Source: Tetragonia tetragonoides (Eukaryota > Streptophyta > Magnoliopsida > Caryophyllales > Aizoaceae). From it: DNA of 64,000 nucleotides. Shown here piece by piece: positions 1-11,699 of this stretch (positions are counted from its first letter, which is position 1; every line of letters starts with the position of its first letter). The notes beneath the pieces are model-generated. The model saw nothing but the letters and a program-made list of their open reading frames with translations, did not search any database and was not told the origin of the DNA. The stretch lies in NCBI GenBank assembly GCA_038025085.1, contig CM076151.1, positions 9,615,001 to 9,679,000 on the forward strand, read 5' to 3'. The translations under genes were made by a program, and so were the position numbers.

Positions 1-1030
1 TCATAAAATGCAAAATCTACCAAGATTCAAATTATCTTCCTTGTTCAGAACCCGGAGCGTAAAACTTGAATAAAGTGTGCCTGTGCGGTAAACAGTGAAC
101 AAATGATGCGAACACACACAGCACATACTTATGAGTGCTAAATGAGATCTCCTCGTGTTATGTGGTTAGCAATTGGGTCAAATTGTGATTGAAATAATAA
201 TTTTACATCAGAGATACATGATGCGCAAAAAAATAATCAAAATTTCATATTATCATGCACCATGCTAATTGTAGAGTACAATGATAAATATGATTCCTCA
301 CAATGCGCTCTAGGGTGCCACCTTCAAAATTTCTAACCTGTCATTGTGTCCTGCAATTGTATTGATCAAGTTGTGTGATTAGAATGTGATTAACATGCTA
401 GCTATCTTGCTATAGGAATGCAAAGAGATATCTATATATTTTGGTCGTTTAGCATATCTTTGCCTATGCGATGGGAGTGGCCCCTTGACTGAACTATTAT
501 CCTGGTTTCAATCATCCGCAACTCTTGTATAGGAATAAATCACTTATTTTTTTCCAGTGTTGCTTCACTTGGTGGTTCGAGTTTATCAGTCCATGAGATT
601 GGTTCCCTGCTACATACCCTTGTGAGGATCACTCTCTGCCTAAATAGATTTAGAGAAAATTGTAGTTTACTTGATCTTGTCTTTGTATATCTTTGTAATG
701 GCTCTATATCAGACAAATATACCAAGTTCCTTTGTAGAGTGCCTTGTTTAAAAGTTTATTGCGAGAATCTTGAGATAGTCAGAAAGGGAAAGTGTCCTCC
801 CTATTTGTGTTTTTCTTTTTAATTGCTACAATGATTTGCATTTCTGTGGTGGAAGAACTTATGGTCTTGAACTCTTGACGTGTCCTTTGTTTCTGACTTT
901 CAAATTTACTTTTATTATACAACGACTTCATGAAGCTGTTGTATATTCACTTGTTCAGGAATCAGGACTTAGTCGTGATAATTGAATCTATGGGGGGTGC
1001 ATTAAATGCTAATGGTTTGATGCCTTACAG
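1..1030 (+). other. Presumed upstream intron of the PPR gene; no exon recognised
   Basis: AT-rich sequence with short spurious ORFs only. It ends in a good acceptor (ccttacag, ending at 1030) directly before the PPR coding exon, so at least its right part is intronic. I found no stretch here encoding the mitochondrial presequence and first PPR motifs that the family has, so the 5' exon(s) probably lie to the left of the window. Confidence 0.5.
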
Positions 1031-1930
1031 ATAACAGAGTGGATGGTTTCTCATGATGAATACAACTTGTCCGATTCTGACTATGCTGCCCGCATTGATC
1101 TGATGACAAAAGTTTTTGGGATTGATGCCGCTGAACGGTACTTTGAAGGTCTTCCACAAGTTGCAAAAACAAAAGAAACATACACTGCTCTTCTCCATTC
1201 TTACGCGGGTGCTAAATTGACTGACAAAGCTGAGGAACTCTTTCAGCGAATCAAGGATTCAGATTTATCCTTTAGTGTCATTACGTACAATGAGATGATG
1301 ACTTTATACATGGCTGTCGGTGAAGTGGAGAAGGTTTCTTCAATCATTGAAGAACTTAAACGTCAAAAGATTGCACCAGATCTTTTTACTTATAACCTTT
1401 GGATAAGTTCTTGTGCTGCAACTCTAGACATTGATGGGGTACGAAGCATTCTCGCAGAAATGAGCCAGGATCCTAGTTTTGATGAAGGTTGGTTAAGGTA
1501 CGGGAACCTTGCTAATATTTATATTACCATTGGCCAACTTACCCCTTCTGGGGCAAGCCCCCTTGTAGAAGCAGATAAGAGCATTACTCAGAGAGAATGG
1601 ATCACCTATGATTTCCTCATCATATTGCATGCTGGGTTAGGAAACAAGTATATGGTTGACCAAATATGGAAATCCTTGATGATGACCAAGCAGAAAATGA
1701 TTGGTTGCAATTATGTACCCATTATATCTTCATATTTGATGCTAGGGTATTTGAAAGAAGTGGAAGAAGTTATACATCAGTGGAAGAACTCGACAACCTC
1801 AGTTTTTGATAGCTCCCTCTGTGATACATTGGTATATGCTTTCGCAGAATCTGGATTTCCAGAAAGAGCTGAAGCTATGCGCGTGCTTTTAGACCAAAAG
1901 GCCTCTGTTTCCACCGATGAATCAAAGTAA
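1031..1930 (+). CDS. Mitochondrial P-class PPR protein (At5g09450-like), C-terminal exon, 5' partial
   Basis: Open from the splice acceptor at 1030 through ITEWMVSHDEYNLSDSDYA to the stop at 1928-1930, 299 codons; the ATG at 1043 is internal, not the start. The wording ITEWMV, SDYAARIDLMTKVFGID, AERYFEGLP, TYNEMMTLYM and DLFTYNLWISSCAA matches the Arabidopsis At5g09450 class of mitochondrial pentatricopeptide proteins (about 400 aa), so roughly the first 100 residues are missing from this exon. The 35-residue helical repeats bind single-stranded RNA; the family acts in organelle RNA processing or translation, but the target of this one cannot be told. No stop or frameshift inside the exon. 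A 3' UTR of about 300 bp probably follows. Confidence 0.85.
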   Translation: MTEWMVSHDEYNLSDSDYAARIDLMTKVFGIDAAERYFEGLPQVAKTKETYTALLHSYAGAKLTDKAEELFQRIKDSDLSFSVITYNEMMTLYMAVGEVEKVSSIIEELKRQKIAPDLFTYNLWISSCAATLDIDGVRSILAEMSQDPSFDEGWLRYGNLANIYITIGQLTPSGASPLVEADKSITQREWITYDFLIILHAGLGNKYMVDQIWKSLMMTKQKMIGCNYVPIISSYLMLGYLKEVEEVIHQWKNSTTSVFDSSLCDTLVYAFAESGFPERAEAMRVLLDQKASVSTDESK

Positions 1931-2640
1931 TGAATGCACACTGCTTTGGTTGGTGGAAAGATTTGCTCGGCGACTCCATGCAGGCTCGAAATTGGGTTGA
2001 CAAATGACTAGTGCACCCTTCGTGCCACTAAAGTCTGAATGTTTTTAGATCCTTATGACCAGTTTTGATCATTTGGGTTTGATGTATTAGTCACCAATAA
2101 TGTAATTATCTGTTGCTTTTGTGCCAGATATGAGAAAGAAAACCCCTTTGCCAACTGGGGTAATCCCTCACCAATGAAATGGCTTGAGAAGGTCAAGATG
2201 TATACAGCATTACATTGCAACCCAGTAATTGAGGTTCAAGTATTTTTGTTTATACGTGTGGAGTGTGATTGGAGCAGCTAAAGGAAAATAGAGAATCCCA
2301 TTTCCATTTCCGTACTGGTTCTTGGTTGGATGTTATGGGTCGAATCTTAATTATCTTGCTTCCCATTTCTTCATCACCCTGCATTTCTCATGATTATTTA
2401 CCTCCTTTCTAAGACATCTGATTTCAAATTAAACCTCTTTCATTGGTCGAACCAATATATTCACTCATCCAATTCCACTATCATACCACGAAAAGAAAAT
2501 CTTTGCTTATCCTCCAAAAACACAAAAAAAGAGGCCAATAAATTTCGTATAAGACCGTCTAGGCCGGAAATGAGTGACTTTTACGAAGAATAAGGTTGAT
2601 TTTTTATTTACAAATCATCCTTTTATATAACTAATGTCCT
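1931..2640. other. PPR 3' UTR and intergenic sequence
   Basis: Probable 3' UTR to about 2.2 kb, then AT-rich intergenic DNA with no supported gene; the small ORF at 2390-2593 has no recognisable content. Confidence 0.4.
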
Positions 2641-2815
2641 TTTTAGTCATTTTATATGTTGAACTAACTAATCGCTAAATCTCATCAGCTAATTTACCAA
2701 ACACATTTTTACAAATCAGCTAATACAAATCTATGGTCAAATCAGCTAATACAATCTTCTAGTCAAATCTGCTAATGCAATCCGCTATCCGCTAATTGCC
2801 AAACAGGGCCAAAAA
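2641..2815. repeat. Probable end of a MITE-like element
   Basis: Repeated short motif (tcagctaata / ctgctaatgc / ccgctaattg) ending in gctaattgccaaacagggcc, which resembles a common plant MITE terminus read inward. The matching left terminus was not found, so this may be a truncated or decayed copy. Confidence 0.3.
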
Positions 2816-2863
2816 CCAAAAGGGAAACCAACCAAACCAACCTCCCAAGACCCAAAGTTACTA

Positions 2864-3821
2864 ATGAGGGCGCTAAATGCGCCGTACACGGTTTGTCCCC
2901 TGTCACGAGTTTATTCTCATCCCCACCACACTCCCACCACACTACACTCATTCCTTTGCAATTGCATATTTTTTGCATATCACACTATTCAGTATACACT
3001 AGTATATACTCTCAATCTCTCATCACCTTTTTTCTTTTTCCACACATCACTCCTTTCCTTTTTCTCTCTCTCTCTCTCTATCCTCTCACTTCTGTACACC
3101 TCCCCTGCCCCTTTTCTTCCATCAAGGTAACTTCACATCACCTTAACTTTATTTTCCTTGCAATTAGATTGATGACCCTATTGTCTGATTGATATATTTG
3201 TTCTCGTATTGTATTATTGTGTTTTCTTTTCTCTTTTGGGTTTCTGTTGGATGTTTAGATCGTTGATTGGAAGAGCTGACTTGCAGATCCAAAATGGGTT
3301 CAATCAGGAATATTAGCAGGCTCTCCATTTTTCAAGGTTTTTTTTCTTGTCTAAAACCCTATTCTTTTTGTCTTTCTTTGGTGTTAGTTTAAGGAATGTA
3401 GTTTTAATTGCACCTAATTTTTTTGGGTTTTTCTTTTGTTTATTGTTTCAGAATTGAATCAAGAACAAAGGGTCTTAATGCATTGGCTTTGGGTTGGTGG
3501 GCACTTGGTCCCTTGTTAATGTGGGATTGGATATTATCATCTTAATTTAAAGGATTGGTTAAGTTAAAGATGATGAATACCCATGTTGGATTTGAGCATA
3601 TTTCCAGCTGGTGGGAGTTTCTTTAACTTATTTGATCTTCTTTAGAGTTGAAATTGAACTAAGTAATACTTTGTAGTTTGCTGATTGAATGAGTTTTAAA
3701 GCTAGAGCATCCATTTGGGTAGTGATTTGTTAGGGTATTTGATATTTGTAGGGATGATATGACACAACCTTGACTATACATGATTTTAGTAATGAGGAGT
3801 TTTTCTTAGTTATAGAATTGG
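2864..3821 (+). promoter_or_regulatory. PEPKR2 promoter and 5' leader
   Basis: A CT-rich stretch typical of plant 5' leaders (tctctctctctctctcta near 3064-3080) follows a TATA-like gtatatact near 3002-3010. A donor-like caag|gtaact at 3126 suggests a leader intron, ending at a weak acceptor just before the start codon (tatag at 3811-3815). Exact leader exons cannot be fixed without transcripts. Confidence 0.4.
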
Positions 3822-6800
3822 ATGAAGTCCCCGGGTAAAAAAAGGAAGGGAGGGGAGGTGCAGGTAAATGGTGGGAGGTATTCTTCGTCATTCACAATAT
3901 ACAGATCCCATGTCTCTTTGGAAGATTACTCGAGGTTAAGAAAAAGGGGTAGGGAAGACATAGCTGTAAACGCTGCTGGGCTATCTGAAAGTAGAGTTAA
4001 TGGGGTTGCCACTGCTCCGCCTTTCGGTAGCTTGTTGTCGGGCTCACCAGGAAGAGGATTGAAGAGGAAAATAGGTTGTATAGATGCAGCCACAAGAACA
4101 GGTAGGAAGAAAAAGATTGAGCAGGATTTTTATCTAGGAGCTACGATTGGGAAAGGGAAATTTGGTTCTGTGAGAATGTGCCGGAGCAAAGCAAATGGTG
4201 AGGTCTTTGCATGTAAAACATTATGCAAGGGGGAGGATCCTGTGCATCGGGAGGTGGAGATAATGCAGCATCTATCCGGACATGTGGGCGTTGTCACACT
4301 GAAAGCAGTGTATGAAGATGTTGAATATTTCTATCTTGTGATGGAATTTTGTCCTGGCGGAAGGTTGCTTGATCAGATGGCAAGACAAAGGCAATATTCT
4401 GAGCACCGGGCTGCTAAAGTAATAAAGGAACTCATTTTGGTTATAAAGTACTGCCATGATATGGGTGTTGTTCACCGCGATATAAAGCCGGAGAATGTTC
4501 TTCTAACTTCCTCAGGGAGCTTGAAACTTGCAGACTTTGGCCTGGCTATAAGAATTCTTAATGGTAAGTGGATACATAAACTTATTTGCTTGACAATCCT
4601 GCTTTTGGTGGACCCTTGTCGACTTTTGTTCTGCAAAATTCAGGCCGTGTATAGTTGTGTATGCCTTTTTTTTGATAATACCTTTTCGCTAGACTTCAAT
4701 CCTCATTAGTCAGGAGTAGGGCTTGTACATCTTAACCTCCGTAGAAGCGGAATCAACCTGTATGATGCAGTTTGGCTGCAAATACGTAGGAAGATAGATA
4801 TTTTTTTCTCCCTTGTGATGCAATGTTTCATTACACTTGGTTGAAGTTTGGCTGTTTGTATCTCAGTGGCTATTATATTGTGGGTCTGTTGGTAGACCTC
4901 TTGGCGAAAAACCAAGTCCTTAGGTGTTTAATTTTGCCAAAGTGAATTTTGTAAAGGCGTTTGACAAATGGAGATCATCTTCTCATGAGCAAAAACCTAA
5001 TGTGACTTATGTCATTAAATATATTTTAGTGGGGGTCATGAGGGCTGTGAATACTAAATTCTTGATACTTCATTGTCTCCTTCCACGTGATTCATATCGT
5101 TGTAACTTGTAATTCAATAATATGTGAGCAGACTTCTCTGCTGTCTGATTATGGGGTTTTATGGCGGTGCTTGTCAAATCTGTTGTGTTTCACATGCTAC
5201 ACCGCTTTTGTGCTTGACTTCACCACTGTTTGCAAATCCTCCCGCCACCTTAACAGTTAACACCCACAGAGAGGGATGGATGGAAAAAAGAGAGCCTTAT
5301 ATTGATTAATCCTATGTTATATGTTACTTCAGGTCAGAGCTTGACTGGTATAGTTGGAACTCCGGCTTATGTTGCCCCAGAGGTTTTAGCCGGTGAATAT
5401 TCAGAAAAGGTGGATATCTGGAGCGCTGGTGTTCTTCTTCATGCTCTTTTGGTTGGTATTTTACCATTTCATGGTGGCTCTTTGGAAGCTGTTTTTGAGT
5501 CTATCAAGACTGTTGATCTTGATCTCAATAGTGGCTTATGGAAGTCAGTTTCACAGCCTGGTCGGGATTTAATTGCTCGTATGCTAACAAGAGATGTGTC
5601 AACCAGGCCTTCTGCTGATGAAGTACTAAGTAAGCTTTGATCTTTTTATTGTCCAGCAACCATTCCTCCTTTTTCTACTTCACTTGTAGTTTTGTATCCA
5701 TATGGTAACTTTTACTCCTAAAAGTAACAATAGTTACCACTTTACCAGTTTGCACTTTGCAATATGAATCTTGCTCCCCTACATGGATATGAATTACTAA
5801 ATTTGCTTCCAAATGCTGCAGATGCTTAACATTACAACCATGAACCATCTCACATAGAAAGATGTCAAACATTGAGATCTAGAAAGATATTAACAGAAAG
5901 ATGCTTTTTGAGAAATATTGGAATCTCCATTTCTCTTTTTAGTATGCAATACTGAGCATCCTTGGGTTTTGACCTGTATGCTTGATTCTGTAGACTTCTT
6001 AATTGCAAGTGAACATCAAATTTGATGTGTGCGTGAACAGTTGAGGGGTTAACAAATATCAAATACTTTGGTTCTTAGAAAATATTCTCTCTTTGTACAG
6101 CTATTCTAACCAACTTCCTTGGGTCATTTGGTCTAGTTACGTGGTAGAAACTATTTGATGCGCAGTGCACATGCGTTACCTGTATACTTAGCTGAATCTC
6201 AACAATTTCAAGCACGTTGATCCTCATTTTTGGTATATCCTTTTTCATGAACACTTAATCATTAGAAAACTGTTACTCTGTTTATCTCTGAGACAAAAAG
6301 TGAGGGAAGCATTAGCAAATTATGCAAGCACAGATTCTGGCACGACTGAGGTTGAAATACCCTTGTTATTTTAAAATACCTACTGCTTCCTAAATTCAAT
6401 ATGTGAAAATCATCATACCTACTTATAGTTATAAGTGGCTTGAGGAAATCCTTGGAAAAAGCCTACATGTGTATGTTGCTTTGAGAGTAACAAAGATCTG
6501 GAGGTGTACTGGTTCGGAGGGTTGTGAGTTAAAATAAAGGCTTGGAGGTTTCTTGATTAGTGTACTCATACTGGACTTGGAAAACCATCTAATACAAGCT
6601 TCTAAAATCAAATTAATGAACTAGTTTGCAGTAAGGAAGACTTAAGTTGGAGACAGCTAAATTTTAAGTGTAGGTTAAGATGTATATAAAAGAAAATTCG
6701 CGTAGGTTGGAATTTGGAAGTATTTTGTCGCACAATTTTTGCTGCATGGGTGGATGTTATTGAAGCAATTGATTATGGTGAAGATTCATGAACTATATGT

Positions 6801-7529
6801 GTTTCCCGTGTTTGTTTGTGTTAGAAGGTGAATGATAATGCTGCTGGTGTTAATAGGGGATGGAGTATGGACTGGTGGTGGGTATTATGCCTTGAACTAA
6901 TGATGTCTATGTAGATATCATATTTTGAATCTATCTGTTCAGCTATTCACTTAGGATGTAATGCTTGGCTTAAATAGAGTTGACCATTATGGTGGGTAGT
7001 CACCGATGAAAATGTTAAATGTTTACTATCAATTCTTTTGTATTGTGATATTAGGAAGGAACTAGCTGTAGATTGTAATTGATCACTTTGCAGCATTTGC
7101 TATCTTTGAACCAAGCCTACATTTCTATCTTGATGTATGGTTTCTGACAATTGAATTGATTTCTTTACAGGACACCCATGGATTCTGTTTAACGCTGATC
7201 CAATTTTGAAGACCCTAACTGTTAAGTCACCACGGAGCAGAAATAGGAGAATGACTTTGCAAAAGGTAATCGTTCAATCGGGGTCAGACTCAGAAAATAA
7301 GCAGGTTTTGACGATTGGCCCTCTTTGTGATGGCTCTGGCCTTTCCTCATTAACAAGTAAATCATCTAGTATGTTTGAAGAGGACAGCGGATTAGTGGAT
7401 GCTCTTGCAGTTGCCATTTCCTGCATGAGTATATCTGAGCCAAAAAGAATCAGGCTTTGCAACCCAACCAGTTCAATTTCACGCGAGCGTTCCTCTAACT
7501 TGAATCCTAATCTCTGTACAGCATTCTGA
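3822..7529 (+). CDS. PEPKR2: Serine/threonine protein kinase PEPKR2 (PEP carboxylase kinase-related)
   Basis: Three exons: 3822-4563, 5333-5629, 7171-7529 (1398 nt, 465 aa; the Arabidopsis protein is about 470 aa). All junctions are GT/AG and keep frame (LNG|QSLTG and VLR|HPWIL). The N-terminal 100 residues are basic, with the family wording SLEDYSRLRKR and RGLKRKIGCIDAATRTGRKK. The kinase domain spans about residues 103-352: G110-x-G112-x-x-G115 loop, Lys132, HRD at 218-220 with Lys222 and Asn225, DFG at 238-240, GTPAYVAPE at 256-264 and HPWIL at 348-352. A Ser-rich 113-residue tail follows. PEPKR kinases are CDPK/SnRK-superfamily members without EF-hands; no EF-hand is seen, so direct calcium control is not expected. 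The physiological substrate is unknown. Confidence 0.92.
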
Positions 7530-7547
7530 TTCTTGTGACGTATTGAC

Positions 7548-7652
7548 AAGCTGCGTTATGTGTTTGATGTCAGCACCTCTCAGAGATCAACTGAGAAGTA
7601 AAGCTGCGTAATGTGTTTAATGTCAGCACCTCTCAGAGATTAACTGAGAATT
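7548..7652 (+). repeat. 53-bp tandem duplication in the PEPKR2 3' UTR
   Basis: Two adjacent units starting at 7548 and 7601, each beginning aagctgcgt and containing gtcagcacctctcagagat, with only a few substitutions. They lie just after the PEPKR2 stop codon. Confidence 0.85.
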
Positions 7653-9610
7653 TAAGATCACTATTATGACAATAACTGTAACTCCTTAGTGTTCACATGC
7701 TGTGTTACATATTAGCGTTTCTCATAATCCAATGATCCTGGACTTGTTGCTTGTGACTTTTGTGTAAAGTTTGTATAGTGTCCTTTGTAAATAGGAGGAA
7801 AAAGGAAGTTGTAACCAATAGGATGTGACATGTGTTTAATAGAATTATGCTTTCTGAGGTGTATGTTTTTTTTATCACTTCTTTTATTCAGATAATTTAC
7901 CACGCACAAAATTTTTTGTTAAAATTTCATGAAAATAGTAATACATTTCATTACATGACCTATATTCCTGGTGAATGAGCAATGTTCAATATGTTTGAAT
8001 GTTGCAGTACATATCTAAAGATAGAGTTCCATTTGTTGCAGCCTGAAAGTAATCAAAAACAAATGAGTTGCTACCGCTGACCAATTTAGAACTACAAGGA
8101 CCTTTATGCAGAGCCAAAACTAGGTTCCCAACTCCCAACTTTTTGAATACAATCTGAATCAGGATCATGACCAGCACAGTTCTTTTGAATTACTAACCGA
8201 TCCATACTAGTACATTCGGTTGTATAAGCGGACATATGCGCACATATGATATATCCAAGGTTTACAATTCACGAAATTGTGTACAGCGAAAAGTTGACAG
8301 TCCTGCTTATAATTACGTACAGTGAAATCTGTTAGTCTAAGCATCTGATCTTTAGTTTGAACGCTGATTGATTGCATATCATTGCTCAAAACAGCAACTA
8401 CCTACTGTGGATCCGACAGTTAACTCCAGAAAGTGTAGGACACAGTGTTCATACAACAAACTACACTAGCACCTAAACTCTGAAGCAAATCATCTTTGGA
8501 TGCAATTTAGCAAGGACAGCACCAAGCGGCAGAAGGAAACCCCGGAACCAAACCCTGAAAAAATCCACAACAGAGTAATTTTTAGAGAAACAAAGAGGTC
8601 ATGGCGAAACCACAAACCAGGGATCAGAGCTTTTAGGGGAGGCATGGCTGCCATCCCATATACATCCCACATACTGCATAACGAACATTATAAGGCGTGC
8701 ACACTTCATACAAGAAACACAATTTCATGCTACCTCAAAGAGTAATCTCACAACTATAGTTATGCAAAAATATCCAATTGGTAACCCACCAAAATAGCAC
8801 TTTGAGATTCGAGAGCATCACTTCTACAAATCCTAGCAGCATTGCACCAAGAAACAACTTTCAAAAAGTAACTTGGAAACAACCAGCCATGGGAGAAAAC
8901 AGGGTATACCTACAACAACAAACAACAGCCAAGGGAGGATCCCGCAGAGAGAGGGGTTTGGAAGGTTTAGATATACGCAACCTTACCCTTGGTTAGTAGA
9001 GATGCTATTTCCAGTAAGGATGCAATTACACCAGTGGCTGTAAATTCAAGAAATTGCCTCTCTCCTCAGTCCTCAGCAAACACTCACGTGACGATAATCT
9101 CACAAATTGGGAATCAGTAGCAGCTCTTTTCTCACTGAAATTTGTTATTCATCATTTAGCAAAGAGTAAGGGATCATGGAAATTACCTCGGAACATGAGC
9201 TGTGAAAGGTAAATCCCGGCCTACACCATCAAAATCAGAAGTTGGGCACTAGGTGTTCCTACTTGGCAATAGCAGATTTGCCGATGTTAAGAATTTGAAT
9301 TGGTCAATATTAATTGCATGCCACTGGTAGCACACAGCAGGAAACATAATCACCCTAGTATGTCCAGCATTGTAAACATTACATGGGTTAGTATACTTCC
9401 AAAATGACATGTGCACACGTACAGGCCACAACACACCACATACAAGAAACATATTTTCAAGCTGCCTCAAAGAGTATTCTAGGAGCCAGAAGCAACCCAA
9501 GGAGCAATTTGGTGACAACCAGTCAAACACACAAGAAAACAGATAAAAGAATTATTTTAAACAAAGACTAAAACTCCAAGTACCAGAGTTACCTCCTCAC
9601 CTGATATTTG
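7653..9610. other. Intergenic/3'-flank with a weak local duplication, no gene
   Basis: The PEPKR2 3' UTR probably ends before 7.9 kb. About 8695-8745 and 9438-9482 share a related core (catacaagaaac... then gctacctcaaagagta / gctgcctcaaagagta), suggesting a diverged ~740-bp duplication on the 3' side of the F-box pseudogene. No supported gene. Confidence 0.35.
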
Positions 9611-10784
9611 CTAGCTCTCCACACCAATCCCGTCATAGTTAGCAAGGGGAACAAGACTCTGGATACAAACATTCACTTGATCAAAAGATTGGTCCCCTTG
9701 GAAGTAAACATGTGTAACTCTTTTCTCTCTGAAATTGTACCAGAAAACGCTCCCAGATCTGAACTTCCTCAGCAAAATCTCACTTCCCTCCTTTGAATAA
9801 GCAATCGGTGCAACCATCAAAGATCGAGTTACATCCAAATCTGATGAATCAAACAATTTCATCCAAGACTCTTTAACACCATACTCCTTCATAATCCACA
9901 CATCGACCTCCCCAATACAAGTCCCTCCATAGCGGTTAGTCACCAAACACAAACATCCATTTAGAACCCCAAGATCAACCATATCATTTGTTCTGTCCAC
10001 ACCATCTAACGTTGACCCGATACATATACTTTTAGCGTAATCAGGGATCGGCACCACACCCCATTGCTCACTACAAACATCAAAGCTATAAATTCTATGT
10101 TCTTTAAGTTCAGCATACCAAATTACCCAATGCAACAAATGACTTTCTAAGAGTCCCATTCTCGCGACATCTGATTACATCAGAGCAAATATTTTCCTCA
10201 ACCAATTTCCAGGACTTATTTCTCAAGCTATACACCATTACATGCCTAGTAAAAGTATCTTGCCAATTTACAATACTAAAACAACAAAATATAGTAATAA
10301 CTTTAAAATCATTAGCTGAACAATCATATCCAAACCCAGAACTTATACTCATGATCAGGTGCTTGATTAGTACCTTAAAATCTGGGAGTATTCTTTATTC
10401 CATTGTTGATGGGTTAATCAAAACGAGATTAAATTCAGATGGGTCTCTGAGTGCATCACATGTGCAAAGAATTAAGCCCTTACATGACCCAATCATGCTT
10501 TCCAAACGAAATTCATTAAGGTGATAAGATATATCAATGGTGGCAGATTCTAGAGAGTCCAAGTTAACTGAACGAAGAGATAGATTATGGTTGTTGGAGA
10601 TTATGAGTAGAGAATTGCAGAAATGGAGATAAAGTTTGGCAAAATCGGGGGTTTTGATTAGGGCAAGCCATGATTTGCAAACAGTTTTGAAGATGTGAAG
10701 ATGTACGGCTGGTAATCGTGCGAGAATTAGAGAGAGAATGTCTAATGGGATGTGGGAATTCTCTCTCCTATTGGAATTCGCCAT
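9611..10784 (-). pseudogene. F-box / F-box-associated domain gene, disrupted
   Basis: Starts at 10784 with MANSNRREN followed by an F-box (IPLDILSLILARLPA...CKSWLALI) and the family phrase GSCKGLILC...NPST. An in-frame TAA at 10397-10395 follows NPSTME, yet the same frame continues with a family-like sequence (RILPDFKVLI, then SSGFGYDCSANDFKVI). Near 10150 the reading moves by one base, from ...ENGTL to ESHLLHWVIWYAELKEH, and runs as F-box-associated sequence to a stop at 9611. With both lesions bridged it is about 390 aa, normal for CPR1/At3g06240-like F-box proteins, substrate receptors of SCF ubiquitin ligases. Such genes are usually intronless, and I see no splice signals that remove both lesions. 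A shorter protein (F-box only, 129 aa) could still be made from 10784-10395. Confidence 0.75.
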
Positions 10785-11690
10785 TGATGGATGGGTTTAG
10801 GATGAGAGCTGAAAAGTCAAAACCCTAGGGTTTTAGTGGGATTATAAATCAAAAACAAAACTTAGCTAAGTGGAATGACGAATAACAAAATGTACAGTAA
10901 AACGAAGATTTTGTATAACAAATAGACAAAATAAGATAAAAAAAAAAAAAAAAAATTTAGAATTTGGAGAATGAATTCATTCGGATTTGTATTTAATTCA
11001 TTTTGTATTTTATATTTGTCCATTTTTATGTTGCCTTTTGTCATTCTATTATGTGTTGTAATTTCCGTTATATATCAATCCGTATTTCGTCGCATAATTC
11101 GTTCATTTTGCAATTTGAATTACAGCTACACATTTGACACTGATTCAATTTACGACGGATTTATTTTCATCACATACTGGCAAGGGGATTAGTGCTTGCG
11201 CTCGTATAGTGTTGTCTCCACCAACAACAGGTCATTGTACTGCTTCTTAACATTATGCATTGCATATTGTTTAACATGTATTCCTACCATTTGACCCCCC
11301 TAAAAAAACATGTATTCCACCATTTGACCCCCTAAAAAAACATGTATGCCTACCCATGTAAGAAAAAATAGTTAGCGACGGATTTAATATTTATCGCTAA
11401 TATTTTTTAAATTTATATATAAAATAGCCACGGAAATTAGAAAACAAAACCGTAGCTAAATTCTATTTTATTATTTTTTAAGTAGTGCAAGACATACTGA
11501 CATAGCCTTAAAACTAATTTACAAGTAATTTTAAATTTTAGACTTTGTTTTAGAAATATCCTTTGTAGCATTTACTTACGGTATATTGGAGTATAACTTT
11601 GAAAATGCAAATTGCATCCTCGCCCTCCCTATAACAATAAGACATAATCTCTTCATTCTAAACAAATATTGTCATTTGTTTTTTGGATAA
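10785..11690. other. AT-rich intergenic region with short repeats
   Basis: Contains an A-tract near 10939-10956 and a short ~37-bp tandem repeat at about 11274-11352 (catgtattcc...ccatttgacccc). Fragments such as gcgacggatt and gccacggaaatt at 11.37-11.46 kb resemble subterminal repeats of DNA transposons. No gene. Confidence 0.4.
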
Positions 11691-11699
11691 ACAGTAAGC

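Noticed and set aside
8490..9530. ORFs downstream of the F-box pseudogene
   Set aside because: Low-complexity content and related only through the weak local duplication; no protein family recognised.
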